64,000 nt of DNA from Piscinibacter gummiphilus (lineage in GTDB: Bacteria > Pseudomonadota > Gammaproteobacteria > Burkholderiales > Burkholderiaceae_C). The notes under the pieces were generated by a model. That model searched no databases. It was not told where the DNA came from and was given only the letters and a program-made list of their open reading frames with translations. Below, piece after piece: positions 55,092 through 64,000 of this stretch; the first letter of the stretch is position 1; each line of letters starts with the position of its first letter. The stretch covers positions 5,195,001-5,259,000 of the forward strand of contig NZ_CP136336.1 in NCBI RefSeq assembly GCF_032681285.1, given 5' to 3'. Made by a program: the position numbers and the translations under genes.

Positions 55092-56555
55092 TCAGAGAAA
55101 CGCCAGGCGACGGTTGCTGCCGAAGGCCGCGAGGCCGGGCAGCGCGGTGTCGATCTGCGCATCGCTGGCGCCGAACCACCCGAGCAGCGTGGCCGCGTAC
55201 TGCGAGACCGCGGTGGTGGGGATCCACCGGCCTTGCAGCTCCCAGTTGTCGACGCCGACATCGTCGGGGCCGCCGAGCACGAGCTGCGGGAAGGTGCCGT
55301 AGCTCGCACCACCGTTGACCGCACCGCCCACCACCAGCTGGGTATTGCCCCAGGCGTGGTCGGTGCCCAGGCTGTTGTTGGGCACGAAGGTGCGGCCGAA
55401 GTCGCTCTGCGTGAAGGCGGTGACGTCGGGGCCGAGGCCGAGCGTGTGCATCGCGGTGTAGAAGGCACCGAGCGCATCGCCCAGCTCGCGCAGCAGGTTG
55501 GCGTGGTTGCCGGTGGTGGGCGCGCCGCCGGCGACTTGGTTGCCGTGGGTGTCGAAACCATCGAGCGAGGCAAAGAACATCTGCTTGTTGCCGCCCACCG
55601 TGGCGTTGGCGACGATGAGCTTGGCGATCTGGTACATCTGGCCCGCCAGGCCCGTCGTGAACTCGCCATCGCTGCCGACGAGCGAGGCGAAGGCGGCGTC
55701 GATGGCCGCCACCGCACCCGCACCGCCCGGCTCGACCGCCACCAGGCCGCCCAGCCGCTCGGAGACGGCGAAGGCATTGCGCTGCGCGGTGGCGTAGGCC
55801 TCGGCGAGGTCGTTGTCCTGCCCGCTGGCGTAGAGCGCATTGAGCGCATCCTTGCGCGCCACGAAGGGCGCGTACTGCTGCGCTTCGGGCGTGAGCACGT
55901 AGGCGCCGAACACATCGCCCGGCGTGTCGGGCAGCACCAGCGGCGACACCGATTCGGTGAGGCCGAAGCGTGTGCTGCCGGCCACCGAGATCACCGGGTT
56001 GACGGTGCCGAGCGCGGCCGACGCACGGCCGCCCCAGCCGCTGCGGGTGAGCGGGCTGGTGCTGCCGGTTTCCCACTCGATCTGCTGATCGGAGTGCGAG
56101 AAGAGGTTGGCCGGCTTGTCGGGCGAACTCTCGGGCAGCGCACGGAACTGCGACTTGGTGAGCGGCCGCGCCAGCGTGCCGACGTTGAAGACGGGCGCAA
56201 GGTCGCCGGAAGCCCAGGCGGGCGCGAGGCCGGCGAGTGCCGGGTGCAGGCCGTAGTTGATGCCACTCATCGGCAGCAGGCTCGCCTGCGGGAGGGCGAG
56301 GCCACGGCGCACGGCGGCGTACTGGCCGTAGCGTGTGGCGTCGTTGGGCACGACCATGTTGAGACCGTCGTTGCCGCCGTAGAGGAAGACGCACACGAGC
56401 GCCTTGTAGTCGCCGGCCCAGGCGCGGCGCGTGCCGAGGGTGAGGTTGGCGAGCGCGCCGACACCGAGCGCGCCCGCGAGTGCGGCGCTGTTGCGCACGA
56501 GCCATTGGCGGCGGTTCATCGCCGGCAGTGCTTTGGAAGAGGCTTTGCGGTTCAT
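55092..56555 (-). CDS. DUF1501 family secreted protein
   Basis: 487 residues. The N terminus ([28 protein letters not shown]) is a Tat-type signal with RR. Conserved elements of DUF1501 are [55 protein letters not shown] and [15 protein letters not shown]. The family is related to sulfatase/alkaline phosphatase folds, and its function is unknown. The partner DUF1800 gene ends 14 bases upstream of its start, the usual arrangement for this pair. Confidence 0.9.
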   Translation of the reverse strand: MNRKASSKALPAMNRRQWLVRNSAALAGALGVGALANLTLGTRRAWAGDYKALVCVFLYGGNDGLNMVVPNDATRYGQYAAVRRGLALPQASLLPMSGINYGLHPALAGLAPAWASGDLAPVFNVGTLARPLTKSQFRALPESSPDKPANLFSHSDQQIEWETGSTSPLTRSGWGGRASAALGTVNPVISVAGSTRFGLTESVSPLVLPDTPGDVFGAYVLTPEAQQYAPFVARKDALNALYASGQDNDLAEAYATAQRNAFAVSERLGGLVAVEPGGAGAVAAIDAAFASLVGSDGEFTTGLAGQMYQIAKLIVANATVGGNKQMFFASLDGFDTHGNQVAGGAPTTGNHANLLRELGDALGAFYTAMHTLGLGPDVTAFTQSDFGRTFVPNNSLGTDHAWGNTQLVVGGAVNGGASYGTFPQLVLGGPDDVGVDNWELQGRWIPTTAVSQYAATLLGWFGASDAQIDTALPGLAAFGSNRRLAFL

Positions 56556-56569
56556 GTTCGTCGTCGTCC

Positions 56570-58384
56570 TCAGCGTTGCACGTGGTAGTGGGGCGAGCCG
56601 TAGATCAGGAACGCGGCGGTCTTCACGCGGTTCACGCGCCAGTTGGCCGGGTCGCGTGCGGACGTCCACCACTCGGTGGCGCGCACGACCTCGCTGCGCG
56701 CCGTGCCGCTCAGCGTGCGGCCGAGCGCGAGGTTCGAGAGGCGATCGACCAGCACGCCTGCGTCGGTGGCATCGGCCGTGTAGGCCGAGAGGTTCACGAG
56801 CGTGCCGAGCGGGTTGGCCGCGCCGCTGTTGGCGGCCGGTGTGCCGCCCCAGTCGAGCAGGTAGGTGAGGTAGTTGAGCCGCGCGAGCGCAGTGTTGGCG
56901 TTGTGGATGCCGAAGGCCGGGCCCACGAGCGCGGTGCCGGCGACGGGGTAGTCGGGCGGGTAGAAGTTGAAGACCGAGGGCGCGCGGAACATGTGCTGGC
57001 GCATCCACTCGCCCCACCACCAGCCCAGCGCGTCGCCGTCGGTGGTGCCGTTGAGCCCTCGCAACACGCCGGTGAACATGAGCACCGGCTCGCGCAACTT
57101 GCCGCCGGTGCGGCCGGGCGTGTCGCCGCGCGCTTCGGCGTCGAGCAGCACCGCGGCGACGGTGGCCGCGAGGTCGCCGCGCTGGCCGGTGCCGAAGCTG
57201 CCGTGGCGGCCGGTCGCGAAGGCCGTGGCCACACGGCCCACGTAGGCCGGCGAGGGGTTGCTGCTGACCAGGTGCTGGATCAGCTGCTTGCCGATGAAGG
57301 GCGCGGTGTTGGGGTGCGTCATCACGCTGTCGAGCACGGTCTCGAGCGCCTGCGGCGCGGTGTGGCCGGCGCTCAGCGAGTAGCCGTTGAGCAGCGTGCG
57401 GGCGGCGGTGTCGTGGTAGCGCGCCACGGGCACCATGTCGCCGTCGTTCGCGCCACCGTAGTAGCGGCAGTTGGCGCCGGTGGGATAGCACCCATACGAG
57501 GTGGCGCCACCGGCGGGGTAGGTCCAGCCGGTGAGTGCATAGGCGTAGGCGCGCACCTGCTCGTTGGTGTAGGTGGGCGTGCAGGTGCCGCCGCGCAGCG
57601 TGCCATCGGCATTGAGCTCGCAGGTGCCGATGGAAAAGAGCTGCAGCAGCTCGCGCGCGAAGTTCTCGTTCGGCGCGTCCTTGTCGTTGTTGGCGTTGTT
57701 GAGGAAGTCGCCCATCACCGGCGACTGCGTCACCTTCTTCAGCACCTGGCGGTAGTTGCCAAAGGCCTCGCGGATCAGCACGTTGTGGTAATTGCGAAAG
57801 CCGTAGGTGCCCGAGACGTCGAGGTTGTTGACGACAACGATTTGTTGCAACGCATACGCAACACGCTGGCGCAGCTGGTCGGGCTGGCTGAGCGCGTTGC
57901 GGTAGAAGTCGGACAGCAGCGGCTCGGTGGAGTACCAGTCGCGCCAGCAGTTGGTGCCGCGGCCGGTGCAGAACTCGCCAGCGCCGGTGTACTGGTGCAC
58001 GGCACCGTCGCCGCCACTGGAGTAGCGCGAGCTGTTGAGCTGCATCTGCGCAGCGACCCAGGCCGAAGCGCCCTGCGATCGGATGCTCGCGACCAGGGCT
58101 TCGGTCGGGCCGAAGGTGGCCTGGTCGGCCAGCCGCACCGCGTCGCGCTGCGAGAGGGTGGCGGGTGGCGACGGCGGCGGCGGCGGTGGTGGGGGCGGTG
58201 GCGGCGGCGGGTTCTGCGTGCCGGTGCCGGGCGCCGGTGCCGGGGCACTGCTGCCACCACCGCCGCCACCGCCACCACAACCGGCCAGCACCGCGGCGAA
58301 GAGAGCACCCACCACCACACGCTGCCAGCGCTCGGCGCCGCGCGCGGGCGCGCCCGAGGAAGTGGTGCAACGTTGTGCCGGCAT
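56570..58384 (-). CDS. DUF1800 family lipoprotein-like secreted protein
   Basis: 604 residues from the ATG at 58384, preceded by a G-rich ribosome-binding site. The signal region ([14 protein letters not shown]) ends in a lipobox LAGC. A low-complexity linker of eight Gly, a Ser/Pro stretch and thirteen consecutive Pro leads to DUF1800 (from residue about 75: [58 protein letters not shown]). Function unknown; the pair with DUF1501 is widespread in soil and marine bacteria. The Pro/Gly linker suggests a spacer from the membrane to the folded part. Confidence 0.9.
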   Translation of the reverse strand: MPAQRCTTSSGAPARGAERWQRVVVGALFAAVLAGCGGGGGGGGSSAPAPAPGTGTQNPPPPPPPPPPPPPSPPATLSQRDAVRLADQATFGPTEALVASIRSQGASAWVAAQMQLNSSRYSSGGDGAVHQYTGAGEFCTGRGTNCWRDWYSTEPLLSDFYRNALSQPDQLRQRVAYALQQIVVVNNLDVSGTYGFRNYHNVLIREAFGNYRQVLKKVTQSPVMGDFLNNANNDKDAPNENFARELLQLFSIGTCELNADGTLRGGTCTPTYTNEQVRAYAYALTGWTYPAGGATSYGCYPTGANCRYYGGANDGDMVPVARYHDTAARTLLNGYSLSAGHTAPQALETVLDSVMTHPNTAPFIGKQLIQHLVSSNPSPAYVGRVATAFATGRHGSFGTGQRGDLAATVAAVLLDAEARGDTPGRTGGKLREPVLMFTGVLRGLNGTTDGDALGWWWGEWMRQHMFRAPSVFNFYPPDYPVAGTALVGPAFGIHNANTALARLNYLTYLLDWGGTPAANSGAANPLGTLVNLSAYTADATDAGVLVDRLSNLALGRTLSGTARSEVVRATEWWTSARDPANWRVNRVKTAAFLIYGSPHYHVQR

Positions 58385-58480
58385 GGGCCCCCCTGTGTGA
58401 TCGAGTGTGGTTCCGCGCCCCACCGCAGCGGGAGCGGACCTGATTGCAGCAGGAAGGGCGCGGGTCGCTGTTACCGGTTG

Positions 58481-60205
58481 TCAGTGCGCCGAGGGGTGCG
58501 CGCCGGGGGGCTGCATGCGCGACAGGACGTGGTGGCCCATCGTCGCGGCCAGGGCGTGCTCGCCGATGAAGACGGTGCCCAGGCCCTCCTGCGCGATAAG
58601 GGCGGCCTCGTCGTCGCTCTGCGCGCGCATCACGACTTCGATGCCGGGGTTGAGCGTCCTCGCGGTCTCGATCATCTGGCGTGCACCGAAGGCGTCGGGC
58701 GTGGCGATGACGAGCATGCCGGCCTGCGCGATGTGGGCCTGGATCAGCACACCCGGGTCGGTGGCGTCGCCGCTGACCGCGGGCACGTTGCGCGCACGCA
58801 GCTCCTCCACACGCTCGCGGTTCTGCTCGGCCACCACGTAGCGCACGCGGTGCGCGTCGAGCTGCTGCGCGATGCGCCGGCCCACGCGACCGTAGCCGAC
58901 GAGCACGACCTGGCCGCTCAGGAAGGCTGGGTGCACCGAGGTCGGCAGCTCGGCCAGCGGGTCGTCACGCATCTCCAGCCGCCGTGCCAGCGGCGAGCGC
59001 TCGCGCAGCCAGTTCTGCACCGGCTCGATGGCACGGAAGAGCACCGCGTTGAGCGCGATCGAGATCAGTGCCCCGGCGAGGATCAGGCTGTGCCCTTCCT
59101 GCGGCATCAGCCCGAGCGCCATGCCGAGCCCGGCCAAGATGAACGAGAACTCGCCGATCTGCGCAAGGCTCGCCCCGACGGTGAGCGCGCTGTTCATCGG
59201 GTAACGGAAGGCGAGCACGAGCGCGACGGCCGCGAGCGTCTTGCCGACCATGATGATGGCCACGACCACCAGCACGCGCAGCGGCTCGTCGAGCAGCACC
59301 TGCGGATTGAAGAGCATGCCCACCGACACGAAGAAGAGCACCGAGAAGGCATCGCGCAAGGGCAGCGATTCGTCGGCCGCGCGGTGGCTGAACTCCGACT
59401 CGCGCATCATCATCCCGGCAAAGAAGGCGCCGAGCGCGAACGACACATCGAAGAGCTTGGCCGACGCGAAGGCCACGCCCACCGCGGCGGCCACCACGCA
59501 CAGGGTGAAGAGCTCGCGCGACCCCGTGCGCGCCACCCACCACAGCAGCTTGGGGAAGACACGGCGGCCCACGACCAGCATCAGCGCGATGAAGGCCGCC
59601 ACCTTGGCCAAGGTGATGCCCAGCGTCATCCACAGGCTCTGCCCCTCGGGCGCCGCAGGGCCGGCGGCAGCCTGCCCACCCAGCAGCGGCGCGAGCGGCG
59701 GCACCAGCACCAGCACCAGCACCATCACCAGGTCTTCGACCACCAGCCAGCCGACCGCGATGCGGCCGTTCATCGACTCGAGCACCCCGCGCGCTTCCAG
59801 CGCCCTCAGCAAGACGACCGTGCTGGCCACCGACAGGCAGAGGCCGAACACCAGGCCGCCCCCCAACCCGAAGCCCCAGGCGTAGCCCACCCCGAGGCCC
59901 ATTGCCGTGGCCACGGCGATCTGCAGCACCGCGCCGGGGATGGCGATGCGGCGCACGGCCATCAGGTCGGCTACCGAGAAATGCAGGCCCACACCCAGCA
60001 TCAGCAGCATCACGCCGATCTCGGCCAGCTGGCTGGCCAGGCCCACGTCGGCCACGAAACCCGGCGTCGCGGGCCCGATCACGATGCCGGCGAGCAGGTA
60101 GCCCACGAGCGGCGGCACCTTCAGCCTGGCGGCGATGAAGCCGAAGATGAGCGCAAGACCAAAACCGGCGGCGATGGTGGAAATTAGGCTGACGTCGTGG
60201 GGCAT
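58481..60205 (-). CDS. ybaL: Kef-type/YbaL cation:proton antiporter (CPA2) with RCK domain
   Basis: 574 residues from the ATG at 60205. About twelve membrane helices (residues about 8-390), with [10 protein letters not shown] and [18 protein letters not shown] typical of the CPA2 family. The cytoplasmic C-terminal RCK/TrkA-N domain (from about 420) contains the NAD-binding motif [18 protein letters not shown]. Exchanges K+ or Na+ for H+, possibly gated by nucleotide or glutathione adducts. The gene name follows the best-known relative, YbaL, and is tentative. It is divergent from the PNPOx gene. Confidence 0.88.
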   Translation of the reverse strand: MPHDVSLISTIAAGFGLALIFGFIAARLKVPPLVGYLLAGIVIGPATPGFVADVGLASQLAEIGVMLLMLGVGLHFSVADLMAVRRIAIPGAVLQIAVATAMGLGVGYAWGFGLGGGLVFGLCLSVASTVVLLRALEARGVLESMNGRIAVGWLVVEDLVMVLVLVLVPPLAPLLGGQAAAGPAAPEGQSLWMTLGITLAKVAAFIALMLVVGRRVFPKLLWWVARTGSRELFTLCVVAAAVGVAFASAKLFDVSFALGAFFAGMMMRESEFSHRAADESLPLRDAFSVLFFVSVGMLFNPQVLLDEPLRVLVVVAIIMVGKTLAAVALVLAFRYPMNSALTVGASLAQIGEFSFILAGLGMALGLMPQEGHSLILAGALISIALNAVLFRAIEPVQNWLRERSPLARRLEMRDDPLAELPTSVHPAFLSGQVVLVGYGRVGRRIAQQLDAHRVRYVVAEQNRERVEELRARNVPAVSGDATDPGVLIQAHIAQAGMLVIATPDAFGARQMIETARTLNPGIEVVMRAQSDDEAALIAQEGLGTVFIGEHALAATMGHHVLSRMQPPGAHPSAH

Positions 60206-60346
60206 TGGCGCTTTCGGAGCGGAAGACCAGACACCTCCTACACGCGGAGGCGCCCGCGGCTGATCGATTGGAGAAGGGGCGACTGTTTCAATGGTCGCAT
60301 GGGCCACACGAAAAGTGGCCACCACCCCACACAGCAGGAGCACACC

Positions 60347-60853
60347 ATGGACGACCGAGACACCTCCTCCCGCGAGAAGCTTTGGGACCTGATCAAGGAC
60401 ATCAAGTTCGCGATGTTCACCACGCACCACCGCAACGGCCATCTCCACTCGCGCCCGATGACGACGCAGAACACGAAGGTCGACGAAGACAGCAGCCTGT
60501 GGTTCTTCATGTCGGCAAGCGGAGAGCCCGTGGCCGACCTGCGCGCCGACCCCGAGGTCAACGTGGTGTACGCCGACCCGGGCGACGACAGCTACGTGTC
60601 GGTGTCGGGCGTGGCCCGCGTGGTCGACAACGCGGCCAAGAAGGAGCAGCTCTGGAACAAGATGAACGAGGCCTGGTTCCCGCAGGGCCCGAACGACCCT
60701 GATCTCGCGCTGGTGCAGGTGCAGATCACCCACGCCGACTACTGGGACGTGAAGTCGAGCAAGCTGGTGCAGCTGATCGCGATGGCGAAATCGGCCATCA
60801 CCGGCCGCCCGCCGCACGACCTGGGCACGCACGGCGAAGTCCGCATGCGCTGA
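60347..60853 (+). CDS. Pyridoxamine 5'-phosphate oxidase-like general stress protein (FMN-binding)
   Basis: 168 residues from the ATG at 60347, which has a CAGGAG site; a frame open upstream would add 50 unlikely residues. Split-barrel flavin-binding fold with REKLWDLIKDIKFAMFTTHH, HSRPMTTQ, SLWFFMSASGEPVADLRADPEVNVVYADPGDDSYVSVSG, as in the YdaG/general stress protein 26 group. The real activity of this group is uncertain; it probably binds FMN or F420-like cofactors. A receiver-domain gene follows 16 bases after. Confidence 0.88.
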   Translation: MDDRDTSSREKLWDLIKDIKFAMFTTHHRNGHLHSRPMTTQNTKVDEDSSLWFFMSASGEPVADLRADPEVNVVYADPGDDSYVSVSGVARVVDNAAKKEQLWNKMNEAWFPQGPNDPDLALVQVQITHADYWDVKSSKLVQLIAMAKSAITGRPPHDLGTHGEVRMR

Positions 60854-60869
60854 AGACGGAGCCCCACCG

Positions 60870-61349
60870 ATGCACGCCCTCAAAACCTACATCGTCGAAG
60901 ACAGCCCCGTCATCCGCGAGAGCCTGGTGGCACTTCTCGAAGAGTCCGTGCCGGTGGAGGTGGTGGGCACGGCCGAAGACGAACTCACCGCCCTCGACTG
61001 GATCGACCACCGGGGCGCCCACGACGACTGCGATCTGGTGATCGTCGACATCTACCTGAAGGGCGGCTCCGGCCTCGGTGTGCTGAAGGCCGGCGCCGGC
61101 GTCTACAAGCCGGCCAAGTGGGTGGTGTTCAGCAACCACGCGACACCCGAGATGCGCAACCGCTGCCTGGAGCTTGGCGCCGATTGCGTGTTCGACAAGT
61201 CCAACGAGATCGACGAGTTGCTGCTGTATTGCAACCGGCTGGCGAGCAACGACGAGGTGCCGCTCGAGGCCCCCACCGCCCCGTCGGTGTCCGAGGCCAC
61301 CGAGACCGCTCCGGGCGCAAGCCCCAGTCCGACGGCCGGGCTGGCCTGA
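60870..61349 (+). CDS. Single-domain response regulator
   Basis: 159 residues. A receiver domain only (residues 5-125): acidic Asp pair in TYIVEDSPVIRE, phospho-acceptor Asp in DLVIVDIYLKGGSG, Ser in WVVFSNHATPEM and Lys in CVFDKSNEIDEL. A disordered, Pro/Ser/Thr-rich tail ends the protein, and no output domain is present. It may act by protein binding or in a phosphorelay. The preceding gene is the PNPOx protein. Confidence 0.9.
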   Translation: MHALKTYIVEDSPVIRESLVALLEESVPVEVVGTAEDELTALDWIDHRGAHDDCDLVIVDIYLKGGSGLGVLKAGAGVYKPAKWVVFSNHATPEMRNRCLELGADCVFDKSNEIDELLLYCNRLASNDEVPLEAPTAPSVSEATETAPGASPSPTAGLA

Positions 61350-61359
61350 CCGCCTCAAG

Positions 61360-62004
61360 TCAGCGCGGGACGGGCGGCAGCTGGGGCGCGTTCAGGCCCG
61401 CAAACGGGTCGGCCCAAGCGGGCATGGACGTGAGGCGCTGATGCCACCGCTCCACGGCCGGGTAGTCGGACAGCGGCAGCCGGGCCACGTCGTTGAAGGG
61501 CAGGAAGGCCGCCATGCGGAAGTCTGCGTAGCTGAGGCCACTCGCCAGCAGCCACTCGCGCCCGCGCAATTGCGCATCAAGCACGGCGGCGCTTTCGTGG
61601 AACAGCGACAGACCCTGGGCCAACACACCCTCGTCGACCGGGCCGAGGCCGTAGCGCTGCTTGGTGCCGCGCTCGAAGTGCACGATGTCGCAAGCCCGCA
61701 TGAAGTGATCGCGCGCCCAGCTGATCCAGCGGATCATGTCGGGCAAGTCAGCGCCGCTGCGCCAGAAGTCCGAGCCCTGCATCTGCGAGAGACGGCACGC
61801 GATGGCGTCTGCCTCCCACAGCGAACCGGCGCCCTCGGCCAGGATCGGCACGCGCAACGACGGGTTCAGCGCGCGGAACCTGTCGGCCTGCCCAGGTGCG
61901 AGCGGCGCGGCCCACTCGAGCTCGACCGGTGCCGCCAGGTACCGGGCCACGGCCACGGCCAGCCGCGGATTCGGGTTGCGTGAGTAGTAGAGCGTGCAGG
62001 TCAT
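61360..62004 (-). CDS. Glutathione S-transferase family protein
   Basis: 214 residues. N-terminal thioredoxin-like domain (MTCTLYYSRNPNPRLAVAVARYLAA) with a Ser-Arg-Asn start instead of the usual Cys-Pro or Ser-Pro, an NPSLRVPILAE cis-Pro loop and a C-terminal helical domain (residues about 88-205). A conjugation role is likely, but the substrate is unknown. It is convergent with the receiver gene, 10 bases away. Confidence 0.9.
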   Translation of the reverse strand: MTCTLYYSRNPNPRLAVAVARYLAAPVELEWAAPLAPGQADRFRALNPSLRVPILAEGAGSLWEADAIACRLSQMQGSDFWRSGADLPDMIRWISWARDHFMRACDIVHFERGTKQRYGLGPVDEGVLAQGLSLFHESAAVLDAQLRGREWLLASGLSYADFRMAAFLPFNDVARLPLSDYPAVERWHQRLTSMPAWADPFAGLNAPQLPPVPR

Positions 62005-62170
62005 GGCAGTTTCCAGTGGGTCGGTGACGGGCCCGCCTACGCGCCTGCGCAGGCTCTCCCCCTACGACGATCCACACACCGCCAAATCGACAGGCTCGCA
62101 TCAGCGCTGCCAAACAAAAAAGCACTTAGCAGAGTGAACCTGCTAAGTGCCTGTCCCCGTTAGGGATGTT

Positions 62171-62246
62171 TGGTGGCCAAGGGCGGAATCGAACCACCGA
62201 CACGCGGATTTTCAATCCGCTGCTCTACCAACTGAGCTACTTGGCC
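62171..62246 (-). tRNA. tRNA-Phe (anticodon GAA)
   Basis: 76 bases including the encoded CCA. Acceptor stem GGCCAAG/CTTGGCC, D arm GCTC-AGTTGGTA-GAGC, anticodon stem GCGGA/TCCGC around loop TTGAAAA (anticodon GAA), T arm GGTGG-TTCGATT-CCGCC. All stems are fully paired. It reads codons UUC and UUU. Confidence 0.97.
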
Positions 62247-62270
62247 GAAATTCTTGTAAGCGAGCCGGCG

Positions 62271-62276
62271 ATTATA
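62271..62276 (-). promoter_or_regulatory. -10 element of the tRNA-Phe promoter (TATAAT)
   Basis: Perfect TATAAT on the minus strand, 25 bases upstream of the tRNA 5' end; a -35 would fall within the last codons of the NtrX-like gene. Confidence 0.65.
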
Positions 62277-62283
62277 GCCAAAC

Positions 62284-62991
62284 TCAGTTGCCCCCGGCAC
62301 CGCGCTTGTTGCGGCTCAGGTCGACGCCCAGCTGCTTCAACTTGCGATAGAGGTGCGTGCGCTCGAGGCCGGTCTTTTCGGCCACGCGCGTCATGCTGCC
62401 GTTTTCCTTGGCCAGGTGAAATTCGAAGTAGCTTTTCTCGAACGCATCGCGCGCCTCGCGCAGGGGGCGGTCGAGCTCGAAGAGCTGCTCGGGTTGTGGG
62501 CCCAACACCAGCGGCACCGGCGGCAGCATCGGCGCCACGCCCGACACCGCGCCTTCGATCGCGAGCCCGATCTCCACGCGGGCAGGGGCCAGGGCATTGT
62601 GGTGGTTGGCCCCCGCAGCGCGTGCGGCCGGCTTGGCCAGGGCCTGCTCGACGGCACGCAGCAGTTTTTGCAACGTGATGGGCTTTTCGAGGAAGGCGAT
62701 CGCGCCGACCTTGGTGGCCTCGACGGCGGTGTCGATGGTGCCGTGGCCCGACATCATGATCACCGGCATCGTCAGCAGCGACGACGCCCCCCACTCCTTG
62801 AGGAGCGTGATGCCATCGACATCGGGCATCCAGATGTCGAGCAGCACGAGGTCGGGGCGCACCCGCTCGCGGATGGCCCGGGCCTGCGCCGCGTTCTCGG
62901 CCAGCTCGACGCTGTGGCCTTCATCGCTCAGGATTTCGGACAGCAGGGCGCGGATGCCCAGTTCGTCGTCGACAACAAGAATGGTGGCCAT
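62284..62991 (-). CDS. NtrX-like response regulator lacking the AAA+ domain
   Basis: 235 residues. Receiver domain (1-120): LVVDDELGIR, phospho-Asp in LVLLDIWMPDVDG, Ser in VIMMSGHGTIDTAV, Lys in AIAFLEKPITLQKL. A linker of about 70 residues and a Fis-type HTH (about 180-225: EKSYFEFHLAKENGSMTRVAEKTGLERTHLYRKLKQLGVDL) follow. NtrX of alphaproteobacteria has a sigma-54-interacting AAA+ domain of about 230 residues between these two parts; here it is absent, so sigma-54 activation is not expected. It starts 6 bases after the kinase gene. Confidence 0.88.
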   Translation of the reverse strand: MATILVVDDELGIRALLSEILSDEGHSVELAENAAQARAIRERVRPDLVLLDIWMPDVDGITLLKEWGASSLLTMPVIMMSGHGTIDTAVEATKVGAIAFLEKPITLQKLLRAVEQALAKPAARAAGANHHNALAPARVEIGLAIEGAVSGVAPMLPPVPLVLGPQPEQLFELDRPLREARDAFEKSYFEFHLAKENGSMTRVAEKTGLERTHLYRKLKQLGVDLSRNKRGAGGN

Positions 62992-62997
62992 GAATCC

Positions 62998-64000
62998 TCA
63001 GTGCGCACTGGCCTCGGGAGGTGCTGGAACAGCGGTGGTGCTGTCGGCCGGCGCAAATTTCGAAAATGATAGCGAAACTTGCGCGCCCGCCACCTCGGCG
63101 CCGCCCGGGCCCGTGTAGGTGAGGTTGGCCAAGCGGATGCGGGCGCCGTGCTCGTCGGCAATTTTCTTGACCACCGCGAGGCCAAGGCCGGTGCCGCGGG
63201 TCTTGGTGGTGACGTAGGGCTCGAAGGCGCGCTTGAGCACCTTCTCCGAGAAACCCGGGCCGTTGTCGAGCACCTGCAGGCGCACGGCGCGCAGCTCGCC
63301 CTGCTCGGTGCGGGCGATCTCGGTGCGCAGGCGCACGCAGCCATCGGGACGGTCGGCGATGGCGTCGAGCGCGTTCTGCACGAGGTTGTGGATGACCTGG
63401 CGCAGCTGTGAGGCGTCGCCGAGGATCGGAGGCAGCCCGGGGGTCAGCTCAGGCCTGAGCCGCCCGGCTTCCTGCGGGGTGGCGTAGAGGGCGAGCACTT
63501 CGGTGACGAGCGCGTTGAGGTCGAGCGCCTGCGGCTTGGAAGCCGGCAGGCGGGCGTAGTCGCGGAACTCGTTGACGAGCTGCTTCATCGCCTGCACCTG
63601 GTTGACGATGGTGCCGACCGAGCGCGCGAGCATCGCCTGGTCGAGCCCTTCGAGCTTGGACTCGAGCTTGTGCTGCAGGCGCTCGGCCGATAGCTGGATG
63701 GGGGTGAGCGGGTTCTTGATCTCGTGCGCCAGGCGGCGCGCGACTTCGCTCCACGCTTCGGCGCGCTGGGCCGACACCACCTCCGTGATGTCGTCGAACA
63801 CCATCAGGCGCCCTGCGTGCGGCATGGCGGCGCCGCGCACGAGCAGGGTGATCTTGTCGCCGTCGTTGCCGCCGCTCTTTTCGCTGGCGCGGCGGTCGAC
63901 CATCTGCAGGTCGAAGGCGTCCTGCCAGTGGTCGCGCTCGCCGGCTTCGGGGCTGTCCTGGTGCTGCTCGAAGCGCTGCCGCACCGCGGCGGCGAACTCC
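62998..64000 (-). CDS. NtrY-like sensor histidine kinase, 5' part missing (window edge)
   Basis: The frame is open at base 64000, so the N-terminal membrane and HAMP parts lie outside. Visible: a PAS-like segment (QMVDRRASEKSGGNDGDKITLLVRG), HisKA box RRLAHEIKNPLTPIQLSAERLQ with the phospho-acceptor His, N box HNLVQNALDA, G1 VLDNGPGFS and G2 GTGLGLAVV. HEIKNPLTPIQLSAER is typical of the NtrY family. It forms a two-component pair with the NtrX-like regulator that follows. Confidence 0.9.
   Translation of the reverse strand, partial: EFAAAVRQRFEQHQDSPEAGERDHWQDAFDLQMVDRRASEKSGGNDGDKITLLVRGAAMPHAGRLMVFDDITEVVSAQRAEAWSEVARRLAHEIKNPLTPIQLSAERLQHKLESKLEGLDQAMLARSVGTIVNQVQAMKQLVNEFRDYARLPASKPQALDLNALVTEVLALYATPQEAGRLRPELTPGLPPILGDASQLRQVIHNLVQNALDAIADRPDGCVRLRTEIARTEQGELRAVRLQVLDNGPGFSEKVLKRAFEPYVTTKTRGTGLGLAVVKKIADEHGARIRLANLTYTGPGGAEVAGAQVSLSFSKFAPADSTTAVPAPPEASAH

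Noticed and set aside
58150..58290. G/C-only repeats resembling a tandem array
   Set aside because: They encode the Pro and Gly linker of the DUF1800 protein in frame, so they are coding low complexity and not an independent repeat array.
55233..60187. Long plus-strand frames opposite the DUF1501, DUF1800 and antiporter genes
   Set aside because: His/Arg/Gly/Ala-rich, without domains; they mirror genuine minus-strand genes.

Overview
This window is chromosomal DNA of very high G+C from a betaproteobacterium, most probably a Burkholderiales member of the Rhizobacter/Methylibium/Rubrivivax type. That placement is inferred from three things: the gene order (atpIBEFHAGDC, later hemE-priA, and an ntrYX-like pair beside tRNA-Phe), the protein motifs, and the strong G/C bias at third codon positions. 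I see no insertion sequence, phage, integrase or CRISPR array. Almost the whole window is single-copy core and lifestyle genes, and intergenic gaps are short apart from three of about 360 bases.

Layout. 1-2943 (minus): the end of an exopolysaccharide export locus, with a Wzz-like protein cut by the window edge and a large SLBB export protein. 3303-5596 (plus): GNAT acetyltransferase, aldose 1-epimerase and SMP-30 lactonase. 5708-12878 (plus): the complete F1Fo ATP synthase operon, with a TATAAT promoter in front and a good intrinsic terminator behind. 13117-16936 (plus): a plant-polysaccharide group (GH43 arabinanase, PL3 pectate lyase) followed by an Asp-box propeller lipoprotein. 16944-19579 (minus): DUF3617, two TPM-domain proteins and LemA. 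20420-25111 (minus): a compact exosortase operon holding a VIT/VWA protein with a PEP-CTERM tail, the exosortase, an EpsI-like protein and a GT51 transglycosylase. 25270-28566: DUF1161, then a translationally coupled cysK-creB-creC operon. 28634-32151 (plus): hemE and priA, separated by a motif-rich gap with DnaA boxes and palindromes.

32174-40042 (minus): HD-GYP phosphodiesterase, rubredoxin-type reductase, DUF488, and a giant kinase/ATPase/GAF/GGDEF protein. 40405-50402: SppA, AEC transporter, SDR/LysR divergent pair, PhoD phosphatase, Rep helicase, GFA protein and an AraC regulator. 50413-54933: a caspase-like (clan CD) lipoprotein divergent from a LuxR-type HTH protein plus lysoplasmalogenase, then an HTH-receiver regulator. 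55092-58384 (minus): a DUF1800/DUF1501 secreted pair. 58481-64000: Kef/YbaL antiporter, PNPOx-like stress protein, receiver protein, GST, tRNA-Phe and an NtrX/NtrY-like two-component pair cut by the window end.

How the parts work together. Three themes stand out. The first is energy and core metabolism (ATP synthase, HemE, CysK, PriA, Rep). The second is a plant- or soil-facing envelope: polysaccharide export, pectin and arabinan degradation, and sugar oxidation. The third is signalling: CreBC, NtrYX-like, an HD-GYP enzyme that would degrade c-di-GMP and a GGEEF enzyme that would make it. The most system-like unit is the exosortase operon, which encodes a sorting enzyme, one adjacent candidate substrate and a peptidoglycan glycosyltransferase in a single tight transcription unit.
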